This document shows, piece by piece, positions 1 through 5,903 of a DNA stretch of 64,000 nucleotides. Source of the DNA: JAEUIT01 sp044220875 (GTDB taxonomy: Bacteria; Planctomycetota; Phycisphaerae; Phycisphaerales; SM1A02); the NCBI GenBank assembly GCA_044220875.1, contig JBGAQH010000003.1:1-64000 (forward strand), given 5' to 3'. The notes under the pieces are model-generated. The model was given only the letters and a program-made list of their open reading frames with translations, searched no databases and had not been told where the DNA came from. Position 1 is the first letter of the stretch. The number at the start of each line of letters is the position of its first letter. Both the position numbers and the translations under genes were made by a program.

Positions 1-124
1 ACGCTCTTCGACTACCGGACGCCGGAGTTCACGGCGACGGTGAAGGCGGGCGAGACCAAGGACCTCGGCTACGAGGTGGTCGCGCGGCAGGGGACCAACG
101 CGAAGCAGCAGCACGTCGAGCTGG
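1..124 (+). repeat. Direct repeat copy 1 (matches 1419-1542)
   Basis: Bases 1-124 match 1419-1542 with three mismatches that I can see (around positions 18, 57 and 59). The identity stops just before the two stop codons. This marks a recent tandem duplication or gene conversion between the paralogues. Confidence 0.85.
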
Positions 125-138
125 AGGGCACCAAGTGA
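1..138 (+). CDS. DUF4139-type secreted protein, C-terminal end only (partial)
   Basis: The reading frame is open from the first base and ends with TGA at 136-138, giving the last 45 residues of a protein. Its sequence almost duplicates the C-terminus of the next gene (both contain TLFDYRTPEFTATVKAG and DLGYEVVARQG), so it is a tandem paralogue of that DUF4139-like protein. Its stop codon overlaps the GTG start of the next gene by four bases, which suggests one transcript. The upstream part lies outside the window, so the domain content is inferred only from the paralogue. Function unknown. Confidence 0.8.
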   Translation, partial: TLFDYRTPEFTATVKAGETKDLGYEVVARQGTNAKQQHVELEGTK

Positions 139-1553
139 AGTCGATCATGATCCTGATGCTGGTCGTCCTCGCCTCGGCGCGGACGTTGTGGGCGCAGAAC
201 ATCGACGTCTCGACGCTGCCGGGTCGGGACTCGGTGCAGCTCACGATCTACAACGCCGAGGACCTGACGCTGGTCCGCGAGACCCGTCACGTGACCGTGC
301 GGAAGGGCGCGAACGAGCTGCAGTTCTCGTGGGCGAACACGCTCATCGACCCGACGAGCGTGGGGCTTCAGTGCGAGCCCGGTGTCCGCGGCGTCGAGCT
401 CGTCGACACCCGCTTCGATCACGAGCGCCCGCAGGTGCTCACGTGGAACGTGAGGTCGGAGAGCGATCGCGAGATCCTCGTCCAGATCACGTATTTCACC
501 AGCGGCATTTCCTGGGCCGCGGACTACGTCGGGACGGTGAATGCCGACGAGAGCGCAATGGGCTTCGAGGGCTTCGTGACGATCACGAACAACTCGGGCG
601 AAGACTACGAGAACGCCAGCGTCCGCATGGTGGTCGGCACGATCAATCTCGTGGAGAAGATCGCGGAGCTTGCGGCGAGGCCGATGGGCCAACCTCGACA
701 GCTTCCGTGGCAGTCCGAGTCTGGGGTCGCGGAAGGCAGAACCGATCTTCACTTCAAGGCTCAGCGTGATCAGTCCGGAGCGATGTTCGGCCTCGCGGAG
801 GCCGTCGATCGCGGCACGGAGGCGCAGATCGTGAAGGAAGGCCTCTCGGAGTACTTCATCTTCACGGTGCCTGGCGAGGAGACGGTGCGGAACGGCTGGT
901 CGAAGCGGATGCGTCTCTTCCACCAGGAGGCGAATGCGACGGTGCCCTTCCGGACCGAGTACCGCTACCGGCCGCAGGAGTACGGCGAGCAGCTGGTGCG
1001 GCTTTTCCTGGTGCGAAACGACAAGGCCTCGAAGCTCGGCGACTCGCCGCTGCCCGACGGCGCGGTGCGGCTGTTCCGCCACAACGGAGATGGCCTGAGC
1101 GTCCTGGCCTTCGTGACGACGAAGTATGTGCCGATCGGGCAGGAATTCGAGTTCAACCTGGGTCGCGACCCGCAGGTGATTCTTGAGCGGCTGGTGATGG
1201 AGCAGTCAAGGGACGAGTTCTGGTTCCAGACGAAGGACCCGCAGAAGCTGGTGAGCCCGACGAAGGGCGAGCGGATCGAGCCGAGCTACGCGATCGCCGG
1301 ATGGAACGACCACGCGAAGCGGGTGGAGCGGGTGCGGAACTACCGCGGGTCTCCGATCACGGTGGCGTGGCGGTTCGGCCTGGACGGTGACCTCGTCTTC
1401 CGAAGCTCGCTGAACCCGACGCTCTTCGACTACCGCACGCCGGAGTTCACGGCGACGGTGAAGGCGGGCGAGACGAGGGACCTCGGCTACGAGGTGGTCG
1501 CGCGGCAGGGGACCAACGCGAAGCAGCAGCACGTCGAGCTGGCGGCGCCTTGA
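135..1553 (+). CDS. DUF4139-type secreted protein
   Basis: 472-residue protein starting with GTG at 135, inside the stop of the preceding paralogue. Residues 1-20 form a signal peptide ending near LWAQ, so it is exported. The N-terminal region reads like DUF4140 (VQLTIYNAEDLTLVRETR). It is followed by the DUF4139 hallmark in which a short strand pair precedes a phrase about residue 115-150 (FTSGISWAADYVGTV, then ITNNSGEDYENASVRM), the pattern of mucoidy-inhibitor MuiA-like proteins. No catalytic motif is visible, and the family has no assigned reaction. It ends three bases before the convergent amidohydrolase stop. Family assignment is from motif recognition only; role unknown, probably envelope. 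Confidence 0.75.
   Translation: MKSIMILMLVVLASARTLWAQNIDVSTLPGRDSVQLTIYNAEDLTLVRETRHVTVRKGANELQFSWANTLIDPTSVGLQCEPGVRGVELVDTRFDHERPQVLTWNVRSESDREILVQITYFTSGISWAADYVGTVNADESAMGFEGFVTITNNSGEDYENASVRMVVGTINLVEKIAELAARPMGQPRQLPWQSESGVAEGRTDLHFKAQRDQSGAMFGLAEAVDRGTEAQIVKEGLSEYFIFTVPGEETVRNGWSKRMRLFHQEANATVPFRTEYRYRPQEYGEQLVRLFLVRNDKASKLGDSPLPDGAVRLFRHNGDGLSVLAFVTTKYVPIGQEFEFNLGRDPQVILERLVMEQSRDEFWFQTKDPQKLVSPTKGERIEPSYAIAGWNDHAKRVERVRNYRGSPITVAWRFGLDGDLVFRSSLNPTLFDYRTPEFTATVKAGETRDLGYEVVARQGTNAKQQHVELAAP
1419..1542 (+). repeat. Direct repeat copy 2 (matches 1-124)
   Basis: Second copy of the near-identical 124-bp segment at the 3' end of the DUF4139-like gene. See copy 1 at 1-124. Confidence 0.85.
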
Positions 1554-1556
1554 GCG

Positions 1557-2669
1557 TCAGTCGCCAAGGAGCGCCTGGGCCGCGTCGTGGTAGAGCGACG
1601 TGAGCAGGTCCGCCGGCAGGTGGGCCCCGCGGAGGCGCGGTGCGTCGTCGGGGTGCCGCTGCGCTGGATCGACCATGGCCAAGTCCGGGTCGCTGATCGG
1701 CGATTCCGTTTCGCCCTCCGATTCCCAGAGCATCCGAAGCGCCCAATAGCGACTCGCGTAGAGGTCGAACGCGGTCTCGGGATTGCTCGCCTTCGCCTGC
1801 ATCTCGGTCTTGCCTTCCCCTGTGCGAAGGTGCTCGTCGGCGGTGACGATGTCTGAACCGAACAGCAGCCGGCCGCGATGGCGACGGACGAAGCGCTCGA
1901 GATCCGCCGGCGAATGGCGTGAGAGCTCGCGGACCATCCACTTCGTGGCGCTCGTGTCGAGATGGAGATTCGAATTGCGGTCGAGGAGCCCGGAGAGGAA
2001 CTCGAGATCCTCCGGCCACCCGCCCATGTGTGCGGCGATCCACGGGCGATGCCGGTAGCGGGCGAGCATTCGCTCCAGCGGCTCGTAGTGGCTGCGCTTT
2101 GTTCCGTACTTCGAGCTGTCGCGGTAGCGCGTCTGGAACCAGGTGTCGGGATCGCCAATGTGGGTCATGAACATCATGCCCAGCGAGTCGGCAAGGTCGG
2201 CGGCGCGGATGCGGTCGGGGCTGTCGAGGGCGAAGAGCGCCGGATCGCCGAGTTCGGCGGCGAAGTCGATGCCGCGGGGAGCCTGCCAGAACTTGACGAT
2301 CCGAGCGCCCAGGGCGTGGAAGCGTTCGATCTGGTGCAGGAAGCCCGGGCCGTTGGCATGGCGACGGTCCTTGCTCGCCCAATCCGGGATGGCGATGAAC
2401 CGGATGCGATCGCCGAGGAGATCCCGAATCGCCGGGGCCTGATCGAGAGCGGTCATCGAGTAGACGCGGCCGATGCCATACAGGTCCATCGCCTCGCGCA
2501 TGAACGGCGCGGCTCGCGGGCCATTCACGTGGGTGTGGATGTCGGTGATCGCGTAGGGAAGCCGGGGAAATGCCGCGGCCTCGGCGCGATAGTCGAGGCC
2601 GAACCGATTCGACGGATTGACGAAGGAACCCTTGAGCGGATGAAGTCGCAGCGCGGTCGGCTCAGCCAT
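1557..2669 (-). CDS. Amidohydrolase-2 family metal-dependent hydrolase
   Basis: 370 residues from an ATG at 2669; the frame stays open further upstream, but the homologous part begins here. The TIM-barrel metal ligands are recognisable: DIHTH at 43-47, MTHIGD with H170, AAHMGG with H214 and FGSD with D273. This is the order found in PF04909 (amidohydrolase 2, decarboxylase/hydrolase group). No signal peptide, so it is cytoplasmic. The substrate cannot be read from the sequence; relatives include lactonases and decarboxylases of aromatic acids. It lies 20 bp downstream of the flavin reductase gene on the same strand, so the two may be co-transcribed. Confidence 0.75.
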   Translation of the reverse strand: MAEPTALRLHPLKGSFVNPSNRFGLDYRAEAAAFPRLPYAITDIHTHVNGPRAAPFMREAMDLYGIGRVYSMTALDQAPAIRDLLGDRIRFIAIPDWASKDRRHANGPGFLHQIERFHALGARIVKFWQAPRGIDFAAELGDPALFALDSPDRIRAADLADSLGMMFMTHIGDPDTWFQTRYRDSSKYGTKRSHYEPLERMLARYRHRPWIAAHMGGWPEDLEFLSGLLDRNSNLHLDTSATKWMVRELSRHSPADLERFVRRHRGRLLFGSDIVTADEHLRTGEGKTEMQAKASNPETAFDLYASRYWALRMLWESEGETESPISDPDLAMVDPAQRHPDDAPRLRGAHLPADLLTSLYHDAAQALLGD

Positions 2670-2689
2670 GGGCGGCGAGTGTAGGCGAG

Positions 2690-3433
2690 TCACCGCGCGC
2701 GGCGGCGTGAGGTGCTCGCGGCGCCAGAACCTCGCCCGTTGGACTTGGCCACCCCGTTGCCGTTGGCCGCCCCGTTGCCGTTGGCATGCCCGTGGCCATT
2801 GCCGTTGCCGTTGCGGTGGTTGCCGTTCTGGCCGTTCGTTGGTGGCGAGCCGCACGCCACCGCGGAAGCGTCGATCGGCGGTTCGGCGGTGCGGAGGACC
2901 CCGCCGTCGTGGACCAGCCCGATGTACAGCTCGCAGTTGCCCTCCACATCGAGGTGCCGGGTGAGTTCGCACTCGAGCCACGCCAGGCTCTTGAGCAGCA
3001 CAGGGACACCAGCGGCGGTCATCCGCGTCGAAAGACCGAGGAAGGGATCCATCAATTCGGTGCGCGAACCCTGCGGCTGCTTCGGAAGATCGTGACGCTC
3101 GGGCTCGAACATGCGATGGAGCACACGATCCTCGGCAGCGAGCTGGCAGAGGGCGAAGCGCCGGCTGTCGCGGATGATCGGGCTGAGCGGCTGGCCCTTC
3201 TCGATGGCGACCACGACCAACGGGGGCGATGAGGAGACTTGTTGGACCCAGCGCACGATCACCCCGGCGCGGGTCTCCCCATACGCGGAGGTCAGGACGA
3301 ACGCGCCGGAGGGGATGAGCCGCATCGCCGCGGGAATATCGCGTGCGGCCGGCGCCGGCGTGGTCGTTGCGACCGCCGCGGGCTGGCACACAGCCGGGAT
3401 TTTCGACGAGATGGGCTGGTTCGATGGTCGCAT
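2690..3433 (-). CDS. Flavin reductase-like FMN-binding protein with Asn/Gly-rich tail
   Basis: 247 residues from the ATG at 3433, which has a GGGAA sequence at suitable distance; an ATG at 3469 would add 12 residues. The central part (IPSGAFVLTSAYGETRAG, VSSSPPLVVVAIEKGQPLSP, ARF-like FALCQL) is the split-barrel flavin reductase domain that binds FMN and often serves as electron donor or FMN-dependent redox module. The last 40 or so residues are a low-complexity Asn-Gly-His run (NGNGNGHGHANGNG) encoded by degenerate GTTGCC-type repeats, ending in a basic stretch. The tail is not part of the family fold and looks disordered. Adjacent to the amidohydrolase on the same strand. Confidence 0.7.
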   Translation of the reverse strand: MRPSNQPISSKIPAVCQPAAVATTTPAPAARDIPAAMRLIPSGAFVLTSAYGETRAGVIVRWVQQVSSSPPLVVVAIEKGQPLSPIIRDSRRFALCQLAAEDRVLHRMFEPERHDLPKQPQGSRTELMDPFLGLSTRMTAAGVPVLLKSLAWLECELTRHLDVEGNCELYIGLVHDGGVLRTAEPPIDASAVACGSPPTNGQNGNHRNGNGNGHGHANGNGAANGNGVAKSNGRGSGAASTSRRRAR

Positions 3434-3781
3434 CGCGATCGCTTCCCTGAGCGCCCTGTCCTCTCTCATCGCAGTCGGCCGCGATCGGACATTCAGGCGC
3501 GGGGATCTCGCCGCAGCGAGTACGCAGTCACCCCACGCAGATGCCTCCGTCGACCGACATCCTCCCTCTCTGAGTGGAGGTGTCGTGGATAAATCTCTAA
3601 CCCTTGCACTTTGACACCTTTAACGGCCTCAGGCAAACGCGAGCGGCCAGGAACTCTGCTCAACTTCAAAAGAAGAGGGGAGAAGTGTTGAAAGGTGGGG
3701 CGGTGTGGGTTACTTTTCCATTCGTCGAAGCCAGCTCCCACAGCCGTGGGGCGACGGGTCGACTGCGAGGAGTGGTGACGC
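3434..3781. promoter_or_regulatory. Divergent intergenic region upstream of mraZ
   Basis: About 350 bp between the flavin reductase (minus) and mraZ (plus). A TTGACA hexamer lies at 3611-3616, but no convincing -10 element follows at normal spacing. The region is noticeably more AT-rich around 3590-3720 than its surroundings, and it carries the MraZ-type operator array annotated separately. No gene is seen in it. Confidence 0.4.
3675..3709 (+). promoter_or_regulatory. MraZ-type operator: GTGKK boxes at 10-bp spacing
   Basis: Three boxes GTGTT (3685-3689), GTGGG (3695-3699) and GTGGG (3705-3709) are separated by exactly 5 bp, with a weaker GAGGG at 3675-3679 in the same register. MraZ of E. 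coli is known to bind direct repeats of GTGGG with 5-bp spacers upstream of its own gene. The array ends 72 bp before the mraZ start, so autoregulation is the natural reading. Confidence 0.7.
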
Positions 3782-4264
3782 GTGCTCTTTCTGGGTGAGT
3801 ACGAGCATTCGCTGGATCCCAAACAGCGGCTCGCCATCCCGGCGGAGATTCGGGACGTACTTCGACCCGAGACACACGGCGAAGCCCTCATCGCGGCACC
3901 CGGTTCCAACGGCTGCCTCTGGCTCTGGCCTGAGAAGACCTTTCATGAGCTCTCAACCGCTCTGGGAGGATCCCTTCTCGGCGACGAGGACATGCAGCAG
4001 TTCGAGCGCCAGATTTTCTCGCAGGCGGCTCGGCTGCCGGTGGACTCGGCGGGTCGGGTGAGGATTCCGGACCGATTGCTTCAGGCATTCGGGCTCTCCG
4101 GGAGCGTGATGGTGCTTGGTGTTCGGGATCACTTGGAAGTCTGTGATCCCAAGGTCTGGCGAGCAGAGCAGCAACGGCTGCAACCCTCGCAGGCCGAAGT
4201 CTGGAGGCGAGCGCGGCAGGCGCTTGCCGACCGACGAAAGATGGACAACGCCGCCGGCAAGTGA
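3782..4264 (+). CDS. mraZ: Transcriptional regulator MraZ
   Basis: 160 residues from GTG at 3782 (MLFLGEYEHSLDPKQRLAIP). Two AbrB-like half-domains are visible, the second with the conserved AARLPVDSAGRVRIP around residues 84-98. The opening GEY-HSLDPK-R-IP is diagnostic of MraZ, which forms a ring oligomer and represses the division/cell wall (dcw) cluster promoter in other bacteria. It is preceded by a canonical box array. Unusually, no rsmH or other dcw gene follows: the next 490 bp are non-coding and the following gene is csrA on the opposite strand. Planctomycetes lack ftsZ, so a reduced dcw context fits, but the missing rsmH is still worth noting. Confidence 0.95.
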   Translation: MLFLGEYEHSLDPKQRLAIPAEIRDVLRPETHGEALIAAPGSNGCLWLWPEKTFHELSTALGGSLLGDEDMQQFERQIFSQAARLPVDSAGRVRIPDRLLQAFGLSGSVMVLGVRDHLEVCDPKVWRAEQQRLQPSQAEVWRRARQALADRRKMDNAAGK

Positions 4265-4632
4265 AGCTCGCTTCCTCGCCTGAGGCAACGAAACACCGCC
4301 AGATTCTGGTCGTGTGGATGACGCGTCCGCCCCCGGACCCCGGGCCGGGCGTGATTCGCCAGGACAACCGCTCCCGCCCGACGCCATGGACCGGTGTCGG
4401 GTACGGAGCAGGGAGCACCGCCCAACGGTGTGGATGCGTGAAACGAAGGAACGCCAAGGACGGCGAACCGGAGTTTCCTTGCGACGGAGTGAGCGACCGC
4501 CGCACATCCCGATGCCTCACCGCATGAGGCACCGCTCCCGCTTGTGCGACCGGGTCCGCCACGGATCGGCGGAATGCCCGGTGCGACGGAAGTGCGGCAT
4601 GGACAGCCGCATCTCCGCCGCGAACAAACACT
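4265..4632 (+). ncRNA. Structured non-coding stretch after mraZ (candidate ncRNA or long 3' UTR)
   Basis: About 370 bp without a credible reading frame between mraZ and a plus-strand terminator. Several compact hairpins can be drawn: CACCG/CGGTG (4416-4430), TGCCTCA/TGAGGCA (4513-4531), TCCGCC/GGCGGA (4555-4573) and GCGGC/GCCGC near 4593-4610. Purine-rich single-stranded stretches (GTGAAACGAAGGAACGCC near 4438) separate them. I could not match it to RNase P, tmRNA, SRP or 6S RNA, or a known riboswitch. It may be an unrecognised small RNA, or simply the mraZ 3' UTR. Confidence 0.3.
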
Positions 4633-4661
4633 GCCCCGGTGCCTCGGCATCGGGGCTTTTT
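4633..4661 (+). terminator. Rho-independent terminator downstream of mraZ/ncRNA candidate
   Basis: Ten-bp stem (4633-4642 with 4647-4656, one G-U pair), four-base loop CTCG, followed by five T at 4657-4661 on the plus strand. Confidence 0.75.
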
Positions 4662-4698
4662 CATGGGCCAGTCGCGCCGGAGAGCCCGTCGGGCCAAC

Positions 4699-4727
4699 GA
4701 AAACGGCCCGCGATGGACGCGGGCCGT
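4699..4727 (-). terminator. Rho-independent terminator of csrA
   Basis: Perfect ten-bp stem ACGGCCCGCG/CGCGGGCCGT (4703-4712 with 4718-4727) with a five-base loop. Read on the minus strand, the stem is followed by four T, about 30 bases past the csrA stop. Confidence 0.75.
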
Positions 4728-4757
4728 TCGTGATGGATCACTGATGGGTCGAACGGG

Positions 4758-4988
4758 TCAGGTCGCTTCGCCCGCCGGTCGAATGGTCGCAATGACGTTC
4801 GGGGCATTCGCCTCGTCAGCGAGGATCTGCTCAGCCACTTCGCGTCGGTGCACCGTGACCTCGCGCGGGAACTCGAACGCCAACCGGACCCGGTCGCCCT
4901 TGATCGTCGCGACTCGGACGATGCCGATCGGGCACGCGGGGTTGCCGATGATGACTTCTTCGCCTTCGCGTCGGGTAATGACCAGCAT
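4758..4988 (-). CDS. csrA: Carbon storage regulator CsrA
   Basis: 76 residues from ATG at 4988, preceded by GGAGG eight bases upstream. Start MLVITRREGEEVIIG is the canonical beta1-beta2 opening of CsrA, and VRLAFEFPREVTVHR carries the conserved RNA-binding strand (VxVHRxE). CsrA is a small dimeric RNA-binding protein that represses or activates translation by binding GGA motifs in leader RNAs. No FliW or flagellar gene is adjacent. A longer upstream in-frame extension is low-complexity and not credible. The gene has its own terminator and a long leader containing an 11-bp tandem repeat. Confidence 0.93.
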   Translation of the reverse strand: MLVITRREGEEVIIGNPACPIGIVRVATIKGDRVRLAFEFPREVTVHRREVAEQILADEANAPNVIATIRPAGEAT

Positions 4989-5310
4989 CGCCAGGACCTC
5001 CTGCCTGAACTTCCGCCCGGGGACTTCTGCTCCGTGCCGCCGCATCAGTGCGTGGCAGGGATCCCCGTCGCTCACTCGTCGGGCACTCGTCGGGCACTCG
5101 TCGGACACTCGAGGGTCAGTGCGTGGCGATGGCTCGCGGGTCGTGCGGTGGACGGAAGACGCACGCAACGCAGAGTAGCTGAGGGTCGGGGGACGCGGAA
5201 GTGAATTCCGGCGGAGAGGGCTCTTGTCGCATCGCCAATCGGGGCGACGTGGGCATGAGTTCTGCATTTCCGCGAGTTACGGGCCGCGTGCCGGGTTGGC
5301 GCTCAATCCG
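4989..5310 (-). promoter_or_regulatory. csrA leader region between nifU-like gene and csrA
   Basis: About 320 bp with no credible gene. It includes the csrA ribosome binding site (GGAGG) and the 11-bp tandem repeat at 5073-5105. Because both flanking genes read on the minus strand, this should contain the csrA promoter and 5' UTR. I see no clear -35/-10 pair. Confidence 0.4.
5073..5105 (+). repeat. Tandem repeat, 11-bp unit CACTCGTCGGG
   Basis: Three consecutive copies (5073-5083, 5084-5094, 5095-5105, the last ending in A), followed by a partial copy CACTCG. It lies in the csrA leader. Confidence 0.8.
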
Positions 5311-5664
5311 TCAGGGCACGGCGATGACGCCGGTGACCTCAGTGACATGCTCGCGCAAGTTCCGCTCGATGCCGGTCTGCAGCGTGATTCCGCTGGATGG
5401 ACAGCCGACGCATGCGCCGTGGAATCGAACCTTCACCAGTCCATCCGCGCCGACCTCGACCAGTTCGACGTCGCCGCCGTCCTCCTGCACTGCCGGTCGA
5501 ATCAGTTCCAGAATCGCCCGAACCCGATCCCACAGTTCCCGGGGGGCCGCTCCGGCGGGCGGCGTTCCGGCCGTCGTCTCGCCCAGCGAAGACGACGGAT
5601 TCACACCGTTCACGCCGCCCTTGGCCGGGTCGACGATCGGAAGTTGGTGGCGTGGGCGCGACAT
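5311..5664 (-). CDS. NifU C-terminal-like Fe-S cluster scaffold protein
   Basis: 117 residues from ATG at 5664 (a GTG at 5682 would add six). The C-terminal two thirds match the NifU-like domain: IRPAVQEDGGDVELVEV followed by VKVRFHGACVGCPSS, where the CxxC pair (ACVGC) holds a transient Fe-S cluster for transfer to apoproteins. The N-terminal 35-40 residues are a Pro/Gly-rich linker absent from minimal NfuA-type proteins. The start codon sits right behind a GC-rich hairpin (5671-5693). No nifS or suf genes are adjacent, so it is an isolated scaffold/carrier gene. Confidence 0.85.
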   Translation of the reverse strand: MSRPRHQLPIVDPAKGGVNGVNPSSSLGETTAGTPPAGAAPRELWDRVRAILELIRPAVQEDGGDVELVEVGADGLVKVRFHGACVGCPSSGITLQTGIERNLREHVTEVTGVIAVP

Positions 5665-5670
5665 TGAAGA

Positions 5671-5693
5671 GGCGAGCCACACATGCGGCTCGC
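5671..5693 (-). other. Inverted repeat GGCGAGCC/GGCTCGCC in the 5' UTR of the nifU-like gene
   Basis: Perfect 8-bp arms (5671-5678 and 5686-5693) with the loop containing the alternative GTG start. On the mRNA the hairpin ends 6-7 bases before the ATG and would cover the normal ribosome-binding position. It could tune translation; that is inference. Confidence 0.4.
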
Positions 5694-5852
5694 CCTCTGA
5701 TAATACGGATCAACGCTCAGGGGGCAAACGCTGCGATCGTTTCCCCGCAGAGTCGCCGCGTCAGTCCCCGGTCGGGCACCTGTGCGGTCCCCGCCCGATC
5801 GCGGCGGATGAGGGCTCCTCCTTCCGCCCGCCCCCCCCCCCGCCCCGCCCGT

Positions 5853-5855
5853 NNN
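5853..5855. other. Assembly gap (NNN) next to a poly-C tract
   Basis: Three N follow a run of 14 or so C (5828-5841) and further C-rich sequence. The true length of this intergenic stretch is therefore uncertain; it lies 49 bp before the next start codon. Confidence 0.95.
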
Positions 5856-5903
5856 GCGCCCGTCCGATCCCTCCTCCGCTTCCATTTCCCGCGCCCAACC
5901 CCT

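Noticed and set aside
3611..3616. TTGACA as -35 element of mraZ
   Set aside because: No -10 hexamer at 15-19 bp spacing; mentioned only as part of the intergenic description.
4397..4423. SRP RNA-like segment GTCGGGTACGGAGCAGGGAG
   Set aside because: The conserved GTCAGG and AGCAGC pair around a GGAA tetraloop is not matched; flanking bases do not pair correctly.
4265..4530. Possible reading frame directly after mraZ as a replacement for rsmH
   Set aside because: The 88-codon frame shows no RsmH motif, has no ribosome binding site and sits in a hairpin-rich region.
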